A stretch of DNA of 54,538 nucleotides from Janthinobacterium violaceinigrum (lineage in GTDB: Bacteria > Pseudomonadota > Gammaproteobacteria > Burkholderiales > Burkholderiaceae_D): assembly GCF_009208555.1 (NCBI RefSeq), contig NZ_WFLI01000040.1, positions 1-54,538 on the forward strand, written 5' to 3'. How positions within the stretch are numbered: position 1 is the stretch's first letter; every line of letters starts with the position of its first letter. The notes beneath the pieces were generated by a model. The model worked only from the letters and a program-made list of their open reading frames with translations, did no database searches and was not told where the DNA came from. Positions 33,299 through 40,822 of this stretch are shown in pieces. The position numbers were made by a program, and so were the translations under genes.

Positions 33299-34147
33299 AT
33301 GCAATTGAATCACGCTTTTGTTTTGACCCTCATCGCCGGCTCCCTCGTCGCCTGCGGCGGTGGCGGTTCGTCCTCCCCAGCCGACCCGGTAGTGGCCGTG
33401 AATCCGCCCGTCGTGCCCGTCACGCCGCCCGTGGTACCCGTCACGCCGACTGCCACTGGCGAAGACACGGGCTCCGTCAGCGCCCGTTTCGTCAATGGCG
33501 ACAACAGCCGTTTCGTCTTTACGTCGATCGGCTTGCAGAGCAATGGCAAGGCCAGCACGCTGGTGCAGGACAGCTCCGGCGCCTTGAGCACTATCGGCAG
33601 CATCGTCCTGACGGGCAATCCGTCCGTGACGCGTGACATCAGCGGCGACGCCGCCTTCGCGCAGGGCCGCTGGTTCAAGGGCGCGTTCAGCAGTATTTCC
33701 GGCGCCACGACCTTGACCGGCAACAATGCCAGCGCGCATTACGTCGCCTATAACGTGCTCGCCGCACTGCCAGCGAGCGGCACGTTCACCTGCGATGCGG
33801 GCGCGTTCACGTCGCCAAGCTATACGGGCGGCAGCAGCGTCCCGTCGAGCGCCAACTTCGGCACGGCCAGCGGCAATGCCAGCCTGTCCTTCGATGGCTC
33901 CGGCGCCAAGGTGGCACTGACCATCGACGCCAGCGCCGGCGGCAGCACGGGCAAAGTGACGGCGACCACCACCCTGGCTTCGGCAGCGTCGAGCAGCATC
34001 ACCGGCGGCTATCTGTCGAATGGCACGGGCGCGCAGCTGATGCTGGGCGACGGCGGCACCGGCCGCTATCTGCTGCTGGCAGCCTACAAGGCGCAGCTGG
34101 CCAACGGCGCCAATTACCAGGGCGTAGCGACCTTCCGTTGCTCCTGA
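33299..34147 (+). CDS. Surface or periplasmic lipoprotein of unknown function
   Basis: The 282-residue protein has a lipoprotein signal ending LVAC followed by GGGGSSS, a typical poly-Gly/Ser spacer, then a short Pro/Val repeat (PPVVPVTP twice). The rest is a Ser/Thr/Gly/Ala-rich, probably beta-rich domain with one Cys pair (FTCDAGAF and the C-terminal FRCS). I do not recognise a family. The start ATG at 33299 has GGA five bases before it. It ends 14 bp before a strong bidirectional terminator. Confidence 0.8.
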   Translation: MQLNHAFVLTLIAGSLVACGGGGSSSPADPVVAVNPPVVPVTPPVVPVTPTATGEDTGSVSARFVNGDNSRFVFTSIGLQSNGKASTLVQDSSGALSTIGSIVLTGNPSVTRDISGDAAFAQGRWFKGAFSSISGATTLTGNNASAHYVAYNVLAALPASGTFTCDAGAFTSPSYTGGSSVPSSANFGTASGNASLSFDGSGAKVALTIDASAGGSTGKVTATTTLASAASSSITGGYLSNGTGAQLMLGDGGTGRYLLLAAYKAQLANGANYQGVATFRCS

Positions 34148-34160
34148 TCGTCCGGGCATG

Positions 34161-34201
34161 AAAAAAGCGGCGCCGTGCACTGCACGGACGCCGCTTTTTT
34201 T
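34161..34201. terminator. Bidirectional Rho-independent terminator
   Basis: AAAAAAGCGGCG and CGCCGCTTTTTTT form a long stem with a further inner stem (CCGTGCA with TGCACGG). The A/T runs on both sides serve the lipoprotein gene from the left and tal from the right. Confidence 0.93.
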
Positions 34202-34222
34202 ACGCCTGTCGAAATGAAACGA

Positions 34223-35158
34223 TCAGCGCAGTGCCGCGATCATCTGTTTCAGCTTGCCGGAATCGACGCAGAAGGCGCGGATGCCTTCGGCCAGTTTTTC
34301 CGTCGCCATCGCGTCTTCGTTCATCATGAAGCGGAAGGCTTCTTCGTTCAGCGACATTTGCACGATGTTGGTCGACGGCGCCGCTTCGGCGCTCAGCTTG
34401 CGCTCCACCGGCGCATCGCTGTCGGCCAGCTTTTGCAGCAGGTCGGGGCTGATGGTGAGCAGGTCGCAGCCGGCCAGTTCGAGGATTTGCGAGGTGTTGC
34501 GGAAGCTCGCGCCCATCACCTCGGTCTTGTAGCCGAACTTGCGGTAGTAATTGTAGATGCGCCGGACCGACTGCACGCCCGGGTCTTCCGCGCCCACGTA
34601 GTCGATGCCCGTCGATTTCTTGTACCAGTCGTAGATGCGGCCGACGAACGGCGAAATCAGCTGCGCGCCCGCTTCGGCGCAGGCGATGGCCTGGGCCAGC
34701 GAGAACAGCAGGGTCATGTTGCAGCGGATGCCTTCCTTTTCCAGGATGGCGGCGGCGCGGATGCCTTCCCAGGTGGAGGCGATCTTGATCAGCACGCGCT
34801 CGCGCGCAATGCCCGCGTTCGAATACAGGGCGATCAGGTCGCGGCCCTTGGCCACCGTGCCTTCCGTATCGAACGACAGGCGCGCATCGACTTCGGTGGA
34901 GACGCGGCCGGGGATGGTCTGCAGGATTTCCACGCCAAACGCGATCAGCAGGCGGTCGATGATTTCAGCGGTGGAGGCGTTCGGATGGTCGCGCACGGCC
35001 TTTTCCAGCAGCGGCTTGTATTCATCCTTCTGCACGGCCTTCAGGATCAGCGACGGATTCGTCGTCGCGTCGCGCGGCGTGTAAGCCTGGATCGATTGGA
35101 AGTCGCCGGTGTCGGCCACTACGGTAGTAAATTGCTTCAGTTGTTCGAGTTGGTTCAT
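34223..35158 (-). CDS. tal: Transaldolase (TalB type)
   Basis: The 311-residue pentose-phosphate enzyme transfers a dihydroxyacetone unit between sugar phosphates through a Schiff base. The active-site Lys is in VLIKIASTWEG and the N-terminal signature is DATTNPSLI. Further blocks are NMTLLFSLAQAIACAEAG and ISPFVGRIYDW. The length matches TalB. The start at 35158 (MNQLEQLKQF) is set by homology; in-frame codons further up lack conservation. It is divergent from vgrG with a 172-bp gap. Confidence 0.97.
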   Translation of the reverse strand: MNQLEQLKQFTTVVADTGDFQSIQAYTPRDATTNPSLILKAVQKDEYKPLLEKAVRDHPNASTAEIIDRLLIAFGVEILQTIPGRVSTEVDARLSFDTEGTVAKGRDLIALYSNAGIARERVLIKIASTWEGIRAAAILEKEGIRCNMTLLFSLAQAIACAEAGAQLISPFVGRIYDWYKKSTGIDYVGAEDPGVQSVRRIYNYYRKFGYKTEVMGASFRNTSQILELAGCDLLTISPDLLQKLADSDAPVERKLSAEAAPSTNIVQMSLNEEAFRFMMNEDAMATEKLAEGIRAFCVDSGKLKQMIAALR

Positions 35159-35330
35159 GGCTGCACGGGAAAGAGTGAAAGGGCTTGCCGGGCTATTGTA
35201 CCGAATCCACTGCATGAAGCATCCACTATTGTCTGTCCCGCGCACTACTTGCTCAATTGAATCTTGCTTTTTTGAGAACTCGCGCATAATTGTCCGGACT
35301 TGTTTAATTTGCACATTGTTCTGATGGCTA

Positions 35331-38255
35331 ATGTACGGCGCCACCAGCCACTATCCAGATGAAGAGCATCCTTTGACACAAGAGATCGTTAGCGCCCTGG
35401 CCGCCTTCAACGGCGCGACCAGGCTATATGCATTGTCCATCGGCGGCCAGGGGCAGGAAGCGGACGCCGCCGATTTGCTGGTCGAAGCGTTTGCCAGCGA
35501 CGAGCGGTTGCAGGAAGTCGGCGCGCGCGACATCATCGCCCTGTCCACCAGCGCCCATGTGGCGCTGGCGTCGCTGCTGGGCCAGCCGGCCAGCCTGCAC
35601 ATCAGCCTGGCCGACGGCACGCGCATGCCGTTTTCCGGCTATATCAGCGAAGCGGCCATGCTGGGCAGCAATGGCGGACTGGCGCGCTACCGGCTGCGCC
35701 TGACGCCGTGGCTGTGGCTGCTGACGCAGGTGCGTAACAGCCGCGTCTGGCAAGACAAGAGCGTGAGCGCCATCGTCGACGAGGTATTCTCGGCCTATGC
35801 GCCGCACGCGCGCTGGCGCTGGAGCGATGAATCGGGCCCGTTCATGCAGGACGCGGGCGAGCGCAGCTATTGCTGCCAGTACCGCGAATCCGATTTCGAC
35901 TTTGTTCGCCGCCTGCTGAGCGAAGAAGGGCTGGCCTGGCGCTTCGAGCAGCAGGAGAGCGAACAGTGGCTGGTGTTGTTCGCCGACAGCAGCCAGACGT
36001 GCGCCACGCCGGAAGACGCCAGCAGCGCGCAAGGGGGCGGCTTGCGTTTTCACGGCGCCAGGGTCGGCGAGCCGGGCGACACGGTGCAAGCCGTGTATGC
36101 GCGGCGCAGCCTGCATGCGGGAATCTCCACCGTGCTCAGTTATGACTACAAGGCCAAGAAGGCCGTGGCGGCCAGCGTGCCGGCCAGGCAGGCCGTTGGC
36201 GGTCAGAATGCGCCCGCGCTGGAAAGCTATGATGCCCCTGGGCAATATTGGTATGCGAACGGGGCCCAGGCCCGGCGCTACGCCGAATTGCAGATGCAGT
36301 CGCACGAGGCGCGCGCCCACGTGTGGCATGCGCGCTCGACCGTGCGCACCTTGCGCGCCGGCACCCGTTTTACCTTGACGCAGGGGCCGTTGCAGCAAGC
36401 TGGCGATGAGTCGCCTTCCTATGTCGTGCTGCGCGTGGCCAGCGTCGGCGTCAACAATCTGCCGTCGGCCGCGGCTGCCGGACTGGCTGAACTGTTTGGT
36501 CCCTTGCCGCCATTGCTGGAGGAAACGATGCCCGATCTGGGGCAGGGTTTGCCCGACTTCCCCGCTGTCATTGCGCAGGCGCAAGCCAGCGGTTATGCCA
36601 ACGGCGTCGAGATGATAGCCGCGGCTACGCCATGGCGGCCAAGCGGTGTGGACGGCGATGCGCGCCATCACCCGAAACCCACGGCCTTCGGCAGTCAGAG
36701 CGCCATCGTGGTGGGGCCCGATGGCGGCGCGCGCGCCAGCGGCGGCAGCGAGATCCATTGCGACAGGCTGGGCCGGGTGCGCATCCGCTTTCACTGGCAG
36801 CAGGACGGCAACGCCACTTGCTGGGTGCGCGTGGCGCAGCGTTCGGCAGGCGGCGGCATGGGCAGCCAGTTCCTGCCGCGCATCGGCCAGGAAGTGCTGG
36901 TGCAATTCCTGGAAAACGATATCGACCGCCCCATCATCGTCGGCGCCCTGTACAACGGACAGGGCGAGGGCGGTGTCGCACCGACTCCGGGCGGCGTGGC
37001 CGATCAGCCGTCCGATGCGGGCGTATTCGACCCTGCGCGCGACCATGTCCCGTCGGCGCAGGGCAATGTGGCGGGCGGTAACAGTCCCTTGTGGCATGGC
37101 GCGGCGGGCGGCGCCGCCAGCCACCGCAACGACGCGGCGCAATGGGGCATCCGCAGCAAGGAATTCGGCGGCGCCGGTGCCGGTGCCGGCTACAACCAGC
37201 TGCTGTTCGACGACACGGACCAGCAGGGCCGCATCCAGCTCAAGAGCAGCCATGGCGCCAGCGAGCTCAATCTGGGCCACCTGGTGCATGCGGCCGACAA
37301 TTACCGGGGCAGCCTGCGCGGCACGGGCGCCGAGCTGCGCACCGACGATTACGGCGCCGTGCGGGCCGGGGCCGGACTCCTGATTTCCAGTTATCTCGTC
37401 AACCATGACGCGCAGGCGCGCGACCCGGCCGGCGACAATGCGCCCGGCATGGTCTTGCTCAAGCAGGCGGCCAAGCTGGGCGCAACCTTCAGCGCCGCCG
37501 CCGTCACGCACGAGACCGTGGCGTATGCGGGCCATCTCGGCGCGGCCAGGGCCGATGCCAGCGTGCTCGACGAGAAGGCGGCGCCCTTGGCCGCGTTCCT
37601 GACGACAGCCTCGGGCATGCTGAGCCAGGACGATACGGCCGCCGCCAGGCGCGACGCGGCCGCCAAACCCACCAGTCCCGGCGACGACAAGCTGCCGCAC
37701 AGCAGCGACGCCATCATCGCCATCGCCGCCCGCGCGGGGCTGGGTGTGCTGGCCGGCAAGGACATCCAGATGGCGAACGGCGAAACCGTGTCGCTGATGA
37801 GCGGCCTCGATACGCAATTTGTCGGTGGCGGCCAGCTGCGCGTGCACGCGGGCCAGGCCATCGGCACCCTGGGCGGCGTGGTCAAGGCGGGCGACGACAA
37901 TATCGGCCTGCAGCTGATCGCCGCCAGGCAAGCCATCGACCTGCAGGCGCAGGCGGACGTGCTCAAGGTGCAGGCGCGCGACGACGTCCATGTGGTCAGC
38001 GCCACGGCGCACATCGACTGGGCGGCGGCAAAAAGCATCCGCCTGTCGACGGCGGGCGGGGCAAATATCACGATCGAGGGCGGCAATATCACCATCCAGT
38101 GCCCGGGCAAGATCACGGTGCATGCCGGCAAGAAGAGTTTTAGCGGGCCGGAGCGGCTGGCTTATCCGTTGCCCAGGTTTTCCCGTTCCATATGCAAACG
38201 ATGCAGGCTTAATGCCGCCAAATCAGGTTCGCCTTTTTCCATGGTGGAAGAGTGA
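35331..38255 (+). CDS. vgrG: Type VI secretion spike protein VgrG
   Basis: The 974-residue spike protein has the N-terminal gp27-like region (YCCQYRESDFDFVRRLLSEE and a following WRFEQ). The gp5-like OB fold spans about residues 470-555 (DRLGRVRIRFHWQQDG, SQFLPRIGQEVLVQFLENDI), then come a DUF2345 beta-helix (about 620-930) and a short tail (CKRCRLNAAKSGSPF). In T6SS a VgrG trimer tips the Hcp tube and carries effectors. No core tss genes are in the window, so this is an orphan vgrG island. DUF4123, tle1 and DUF3304 genes follow in the same direction and define its cargo. Confidence 0.96.
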   Translation: MYGATSHYPDEEHPLTQEIVSALAAFNGATRLYALSIGGQGQEADAADLLVEAFASDERLQEVGARDIIALSTSAHVALASLLGQPASLHISLADGTRMPFSGYISEAAMLGSNGGLARYRLRLTPWLWLLTQVRNSRVWQDKSVSAIVDEVFSAYAPHARWRWSDESGPFMQDAGERSYCCQYRESDFDFVRRLLSEEGLAWRFEQQESEQWLVLFADSSQTCATPEDASSAQGGGLRFHGARVGEPGDTVQAVYARRSLHAGISTVLSYDYKAKKAVAASVPARQAVGGQNAPALESYDAPGQYWYANGAQARRYAELQMQSHEARAHVWHARSTVRTLRAGTRFTLTQGPLQQAGDESPSYVVLRVASVGVNNLPSAAAAGLAELFGPLPPLLEETMPDLGQGLPDFPAVIAQAQASGYANGVEMIAAATPWRPSGVDGDARHHPKPTAFGSQSAIVVGPDGGARASGGSEIHCDRLGRVRIRFHWQQDGNATCWVRVAQRSAGGGMGSQFLPRIGQEVLVQFLENDIDRPIIVGALYNGQGEGGVAPTPGGVADQPSDAGVFDPARDHVPSAQGNVAGGNSPLWHGAAGGAASHRNDAAQWGIRSKEFGGAGAGAGYNQLLFDDTDQQGRIQLKSSHGASELNLGHLVHAADNYRGSLRGTGAELRTDDYGAVRAGAGLLISSYLVNHDAQARDPAGDNAPGMVLLKQAAKLGATFSAAAVTHETVAYAGHLGAARADASVLDEKAAPLAAFLTTASGMLSQDDTAAARRDAAAKPTSPGDDKLPHSSDAIIAIAARAGLGVLAGKDIQMANGETVSLMSGLDTQFVGGGQLRVHAGQAIGTLGGVVKAGDDNIGLQLIAARQAIDLQAQADVLKVQARDDVHVVSATAHIDWAAAKSIRLSTAGGANITIEGGNITIQCPGKITVHAGKKSFSGPERLAYPLPRFSRSICKRCRLNAAKSGSPFSMVEE

Positions 38256-38290
38256 ATAAGCAAAAACAATCGTTAGAGGAGCATGACTAA

Positions 38291-39202
38291 GTGGGTATTA
38301 ATATGTTTCCCTCTGACTGGAAAGTATCATTGCATATGCGCCTGAAGGCATTTCGCTGTCAGTTTCCCGAGGCGTATATTTATGCGTTGATCGATGGTGT
38401 TTTTGACGAGTCGTGTTATCCATTGCTGAAGCGCGCAAAGCATCTGCGATATGAGGCGTTGTTTGCCGGTACGCCAGGTGCGAATAAAGAAACTTTGTCC
38501 ATCTCGCCGCTGCTGGTTGAATTTGGCGATACAGGTCGTTCTATTTGGGAACGGCTGCTTGAAAAAACCAATGGTCATCCGGCGCTCAGTTTGATTGTCT
38601 CGCCTGAGCCGCTGAATCAACTGGCGGCCCGCTTGGCGCCCTGGTGCATCGTCGATGCCGCAGACTATACGGTGGCGTTGTCGTTCGCCGATACCCGCAT
38701 TTTGCCGCAACTTTTCAAGACCTTGACGGCGCAGCAGTTGGGCCAGCTTTGTGGGCCGGCACACCATTGGCAATATGTCATGCGCAAAGGCGACTGGAGT
38801 GATTTGACGTTGCCTGCTGAAGCGCTTCCGGCGGCGGTTGGCATATCGTTAAGCGAGCAGCAATGCGCTCAACTGATGCGTGCGGCGGAAGGCGACGGTA
38901 TCCTGTTCCAAGTGCGCGCGACTAGCCCTCGCTTGTTAGAACCTTATACTGCAGAACACGCCCATGCCCTGGTCGAATATTGGCTGGATTGTGCAGATCA
39001 TGCACGGCTCGAAGCACCGCCAGACCGATTTGACGTATGTATATTTGGCCTCGAAAATCCAGGCCTGCGAGCACGGCCGCAACTTGCGTCCTGGCTAGCT
39101 GAACCTGCACAGGCACAAGTGCCAGCTGCATTGTTTGAACGATGGCTGGCAGAGCAATACTCTGTCGATGTGTCGACGTTATCGGTGGAGACAAAGTCAT
39201 GA
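38291..39202 (+). CDS. DUF4123 domain T6SS effector adaptor
   Basis: The 303-residue protein has the DUF4123 fold: an N-terminal half beginning YIYALIDGVFDESCYPLLK, a region LLVEFGDTGRSIWERLLEKT and the motif RLAPWCIVD. DUF4123 proteins (Tap/TEC type) load effectors onto the VgrG tip and are not themselves secreted. A GTG at 38291 is used with AGGAG nine bases before it; ATG 38303 is an alternative. It sits 35 bp after vgrG and overlaps the next gene by four bases (ATGA), so the adaptor is linked to the Tle1 cargo. Confidence 0.9.
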   Translation: MGINMFPSDWKVSLHMRLKAFRCQFPEAYIYALIDGVFDESCYPLLKRAKHLRYEALFAGTPGANKETLSISPLLVEFGDTGRSIWERLLEKTNGHPALSLIVSPEPLNQLAARLAPWCIVDAADYTVALSFADTRILPQLFKTLTAQQLGQLCGPAHHWQYVMRKGDWSDLTLPAEALPAAVGISLSEQQCAQLMRAAEGDGILFQVRATSPRLLEPYTAEHAHALVEYWLDCADHARLEAPPDRFDVCIFGLENPGLRARPQLASWLAEPAQAQVPAALFERWLAEQYSVDVSTLSVETKS

Positions 39203-39810
39203 TTGTCTTGTTCAGGCAGTGGCTGTGGCGAGGCCTCCTGCTGGCCGCGTGTCTACCCTGCCTCGCCATGGCCGCGAGCATCCAGGCGCTGAATTACTCT
39301 TCGCGCGAAGTCGATTACATCGCGGTTGAAAATCCTGGCAATACCAACAGCGGCGGCGGTGGCGATTCGATCCGTCCATACGGGCAGGGCGGATCGATAT
39401 GCTGTTTCAGCGTGCCGGAAAAGTGGCATGCGGATTTGAAGGTGGTGGTGGTCTATCAGTTGTCCCCGGACCCGACCTTTCATCGCGAGACGGTCAGCAT
39501 TCCACCGTATCCGGATGGGAAGGGAGGTGATATCTGGCTGATCGTCTATGAAGATGGCAGCGTGGGTGCCGTGGTGTCGCTTTACGGACCGAGCCGACCG
39601 GAGTGGCCGGGAAAAATCAAGGGGTATCCGGTGCCGACGAAGGAGTATCAGGCACAGCGTCGTAAGGCAAAAATAGAATTGGAAAGAAAATGGTTAGATA
39701 CTATGGAAAAAGGATTGGAACGTAATAGTAATAAGATGACGGCCACTGAAATTGATGAATTAAAGGATGCAATTGAGTATAAGAAGAAACTCATTCAGAG
39801 CCTTGAGTGA
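39199..39810 (+). CDS. DUF3304-like periplasmic protein, copy 1 (presumed Tle1 immunity)
   Basis: The 203-residue product has a signal peptide (cleavage likely after AMA), then a core resembling DUF3304 (DYIAVENPGNTNSGGGGDS, SICCFSVPEKWHADLKVVVV, GDIWLIVYEDGSVGAVVSLY). A charged helical tail follows (ELERKWLDTMEKGLERNSNK). DUF3304 proteins commonly sit next to Tle1 effectors and act as periplasmic immunity proteins. It overlaps the adaptor gene (ATGA). The core is nearly identical to copy 2 at 40199-40822, but the tails differ. Its own effector gene, directly downstream, is broken. An LAAC at 18-21 is a weak lipobox candidate. Confidence 0.82.
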   Translation: MIVLFRQWLWRGLLLAACLPCLAMAASIQALNYSSREVDYIAVENPGNTNSGGGGDSIRPYGQGGSICCFSVPEKWHADLKVVVVYQLSPDPTFHRETVSIPPYPDGKGGDIWLIVYEDGSVGAVVSLYGPSRPEWPGKIKGYPVPTKEYQAQRRKAKIELERKWLDTMEKGLERNSNKMTATEIDELKDAIEYKKKLIQSLE

Positions 39811-39818
39811 ATGCATCC

Positions 39819-40188
39819 ATGACTGATTTTTTTACCGCTAGTTATTCTTCTTAAAAAAATGAGTCAACAGATTCATCCAAGTTTTTTGATGACGAGACAG
39901 AACTGAAAATATTAGGTGATTTAGTCAAAAAAGGGAATTTCCCACCCCAGGCTTTCCCCTAGATGCGATGCGAATCCAATTTTCGGTTTCTTTTTTGACG
40001 GCACCAAAAATAATATGGAGCAGGATGTGGCGTTTCACTCGCACAGCAACGTGGCGCGCTTGTATCGTGCATTTTCCGGCGGTAAAGATACGCATGGCAG
40101 TGACGCCAGGCTATGCAAACTGGATACGCAACTGACCGTTAGCAATGGCGCCAAGGCACGCGCTCTGAGTCTTGGCATTGATGCATAA
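39819..40188 (+). pseudogene. Degenerate tle1 (DUF2235) remnant with internal deletion
   Basis: The remnant begins ATGACTGATTTTTTTACC like the intact tle1 start, but has a TAA at codon 12 (39852-39854), an in-frame TAG near 39960 and at least one frameshift. It then matches the intact gene again (FFFDGTKNN, FHSHSNVARLYRAFSGGK). After GSDA it jumps to sequence matching intact-gene residues about 258-279 (LCKLDTQLTVSNGAKARALS). About 0.47 kb encoding the middle, including the GFSRG nucleophile, is missing. It lies between the two nearly identical DUF3304 genes, as expected of a duplicated effector-immunity unit. Confidence 0.92.
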
Positions 40189-40198
40189 GGATGAAATC

Positions 40199-40822
40199 AT
40201 GAATACCTTACTCAAGCACCAACTATGGCGAGGCCTCTTGCTGGCCGTATGTTTACCCGGCGTCGCCATGGCCGCGAGCATTCAGGCGCTGAATTATTCT
40301 GCGCGCGAAGTCGATTACATCGCGGTTGAAAATCCGGGCAATACCAACAGCGGCGGTGGTGGCGATTCGATCCGTCCATACGGGCAGGGCGGATCGATAT
40401 GCTGTTTCAGCGTGCCGGAAAAGTGGCATGCGGATTTGAAGGTGGTGGTGGTCTATCAGTTGTCCCCTGACCCGACCTTTCATCGCGAGACGGTCAGCAT
40501 TCCGCCGTATCCGGATGGGAAGGGAGGTGATATCTGGCTGATTGTCTATGAAGATGGCAGCGTGGGAGCCGTGGCGTCGCTTTACGGACCGAGCCGACCG
40601 GAGTGGCCGGGAAAAATCAAGGGGTATCCGGTGCCGACGAAGGAGTATCGGGATGAGCGTCGTAAGGATAAATTAAAGAGAGAGAAAAATACGCTCGATT
40701 TTTTGGAAAAAAGATTACAGCGCGATTTTTATACTCTTTCAGATGAAAAGATAAAAGAAAAAAAAGAAATTATTGAGTTTCAAAAAAAAATTGTCCAAAG
40801 TTTAGAAGGGAATGTGCGATGA
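40199..40822 (+). CDS. DUF3304-like periplasmic protein, copy 2 (presumed Tle1 immunity)
   Basis: The 207-residue paralogue of copy 1 has a signal peptide ending AMA. The core, about 390 nt, differs from copy 1 by only about a dozen bases, giving few substitutions such as SARE for SSRE and GAVASL for GAVVSL. After KEY and about six residues the two proteins diverge abruptly; here the tail is KLKREKNTLDFLEKRLQRDF and beyond, AT-rich in DNA. The ATG at 40199 has AAGGA seven bases before it. The end overlaps tle1 by four bases (ATGA), so immunity is translated just before the effector. Confidence 0.83.
   Translation: MNTLLKHQLWRGLLLAVCLPGVAMAASIQALNYSAREVDYIAVENPGNTNSGGGGDSIRPYGQGGSICCFSVPEKWHADLKVVVVYQLSPDPTFHRETVSIPPYPDGKGGDIWLIVYEDGSVGAVASLYGPSRPEWPGKIKGYPVPTKEYRDERRKDKLKREKNTLDFLEKRLQRDFYTLSDEKIKEKKEIIEFQKKIVQSLEGNVR

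Noticed and set aside
35424..38123. 899-codon open frame opposite vgrG
   Set aside because: It is a shadow of vgrG. Its composition (Ala, Arg, His, Gln) reflects the third-position GC of the sense gene and no domain is seen.
36600..38255. VgrG C-terminal toxin domain
   Set aside because: The sequence after the gp5-like fold is a DUF2345-type beta-helix and a short tail common in ordinary VgrGs. No extra enzymatic domain is visible.
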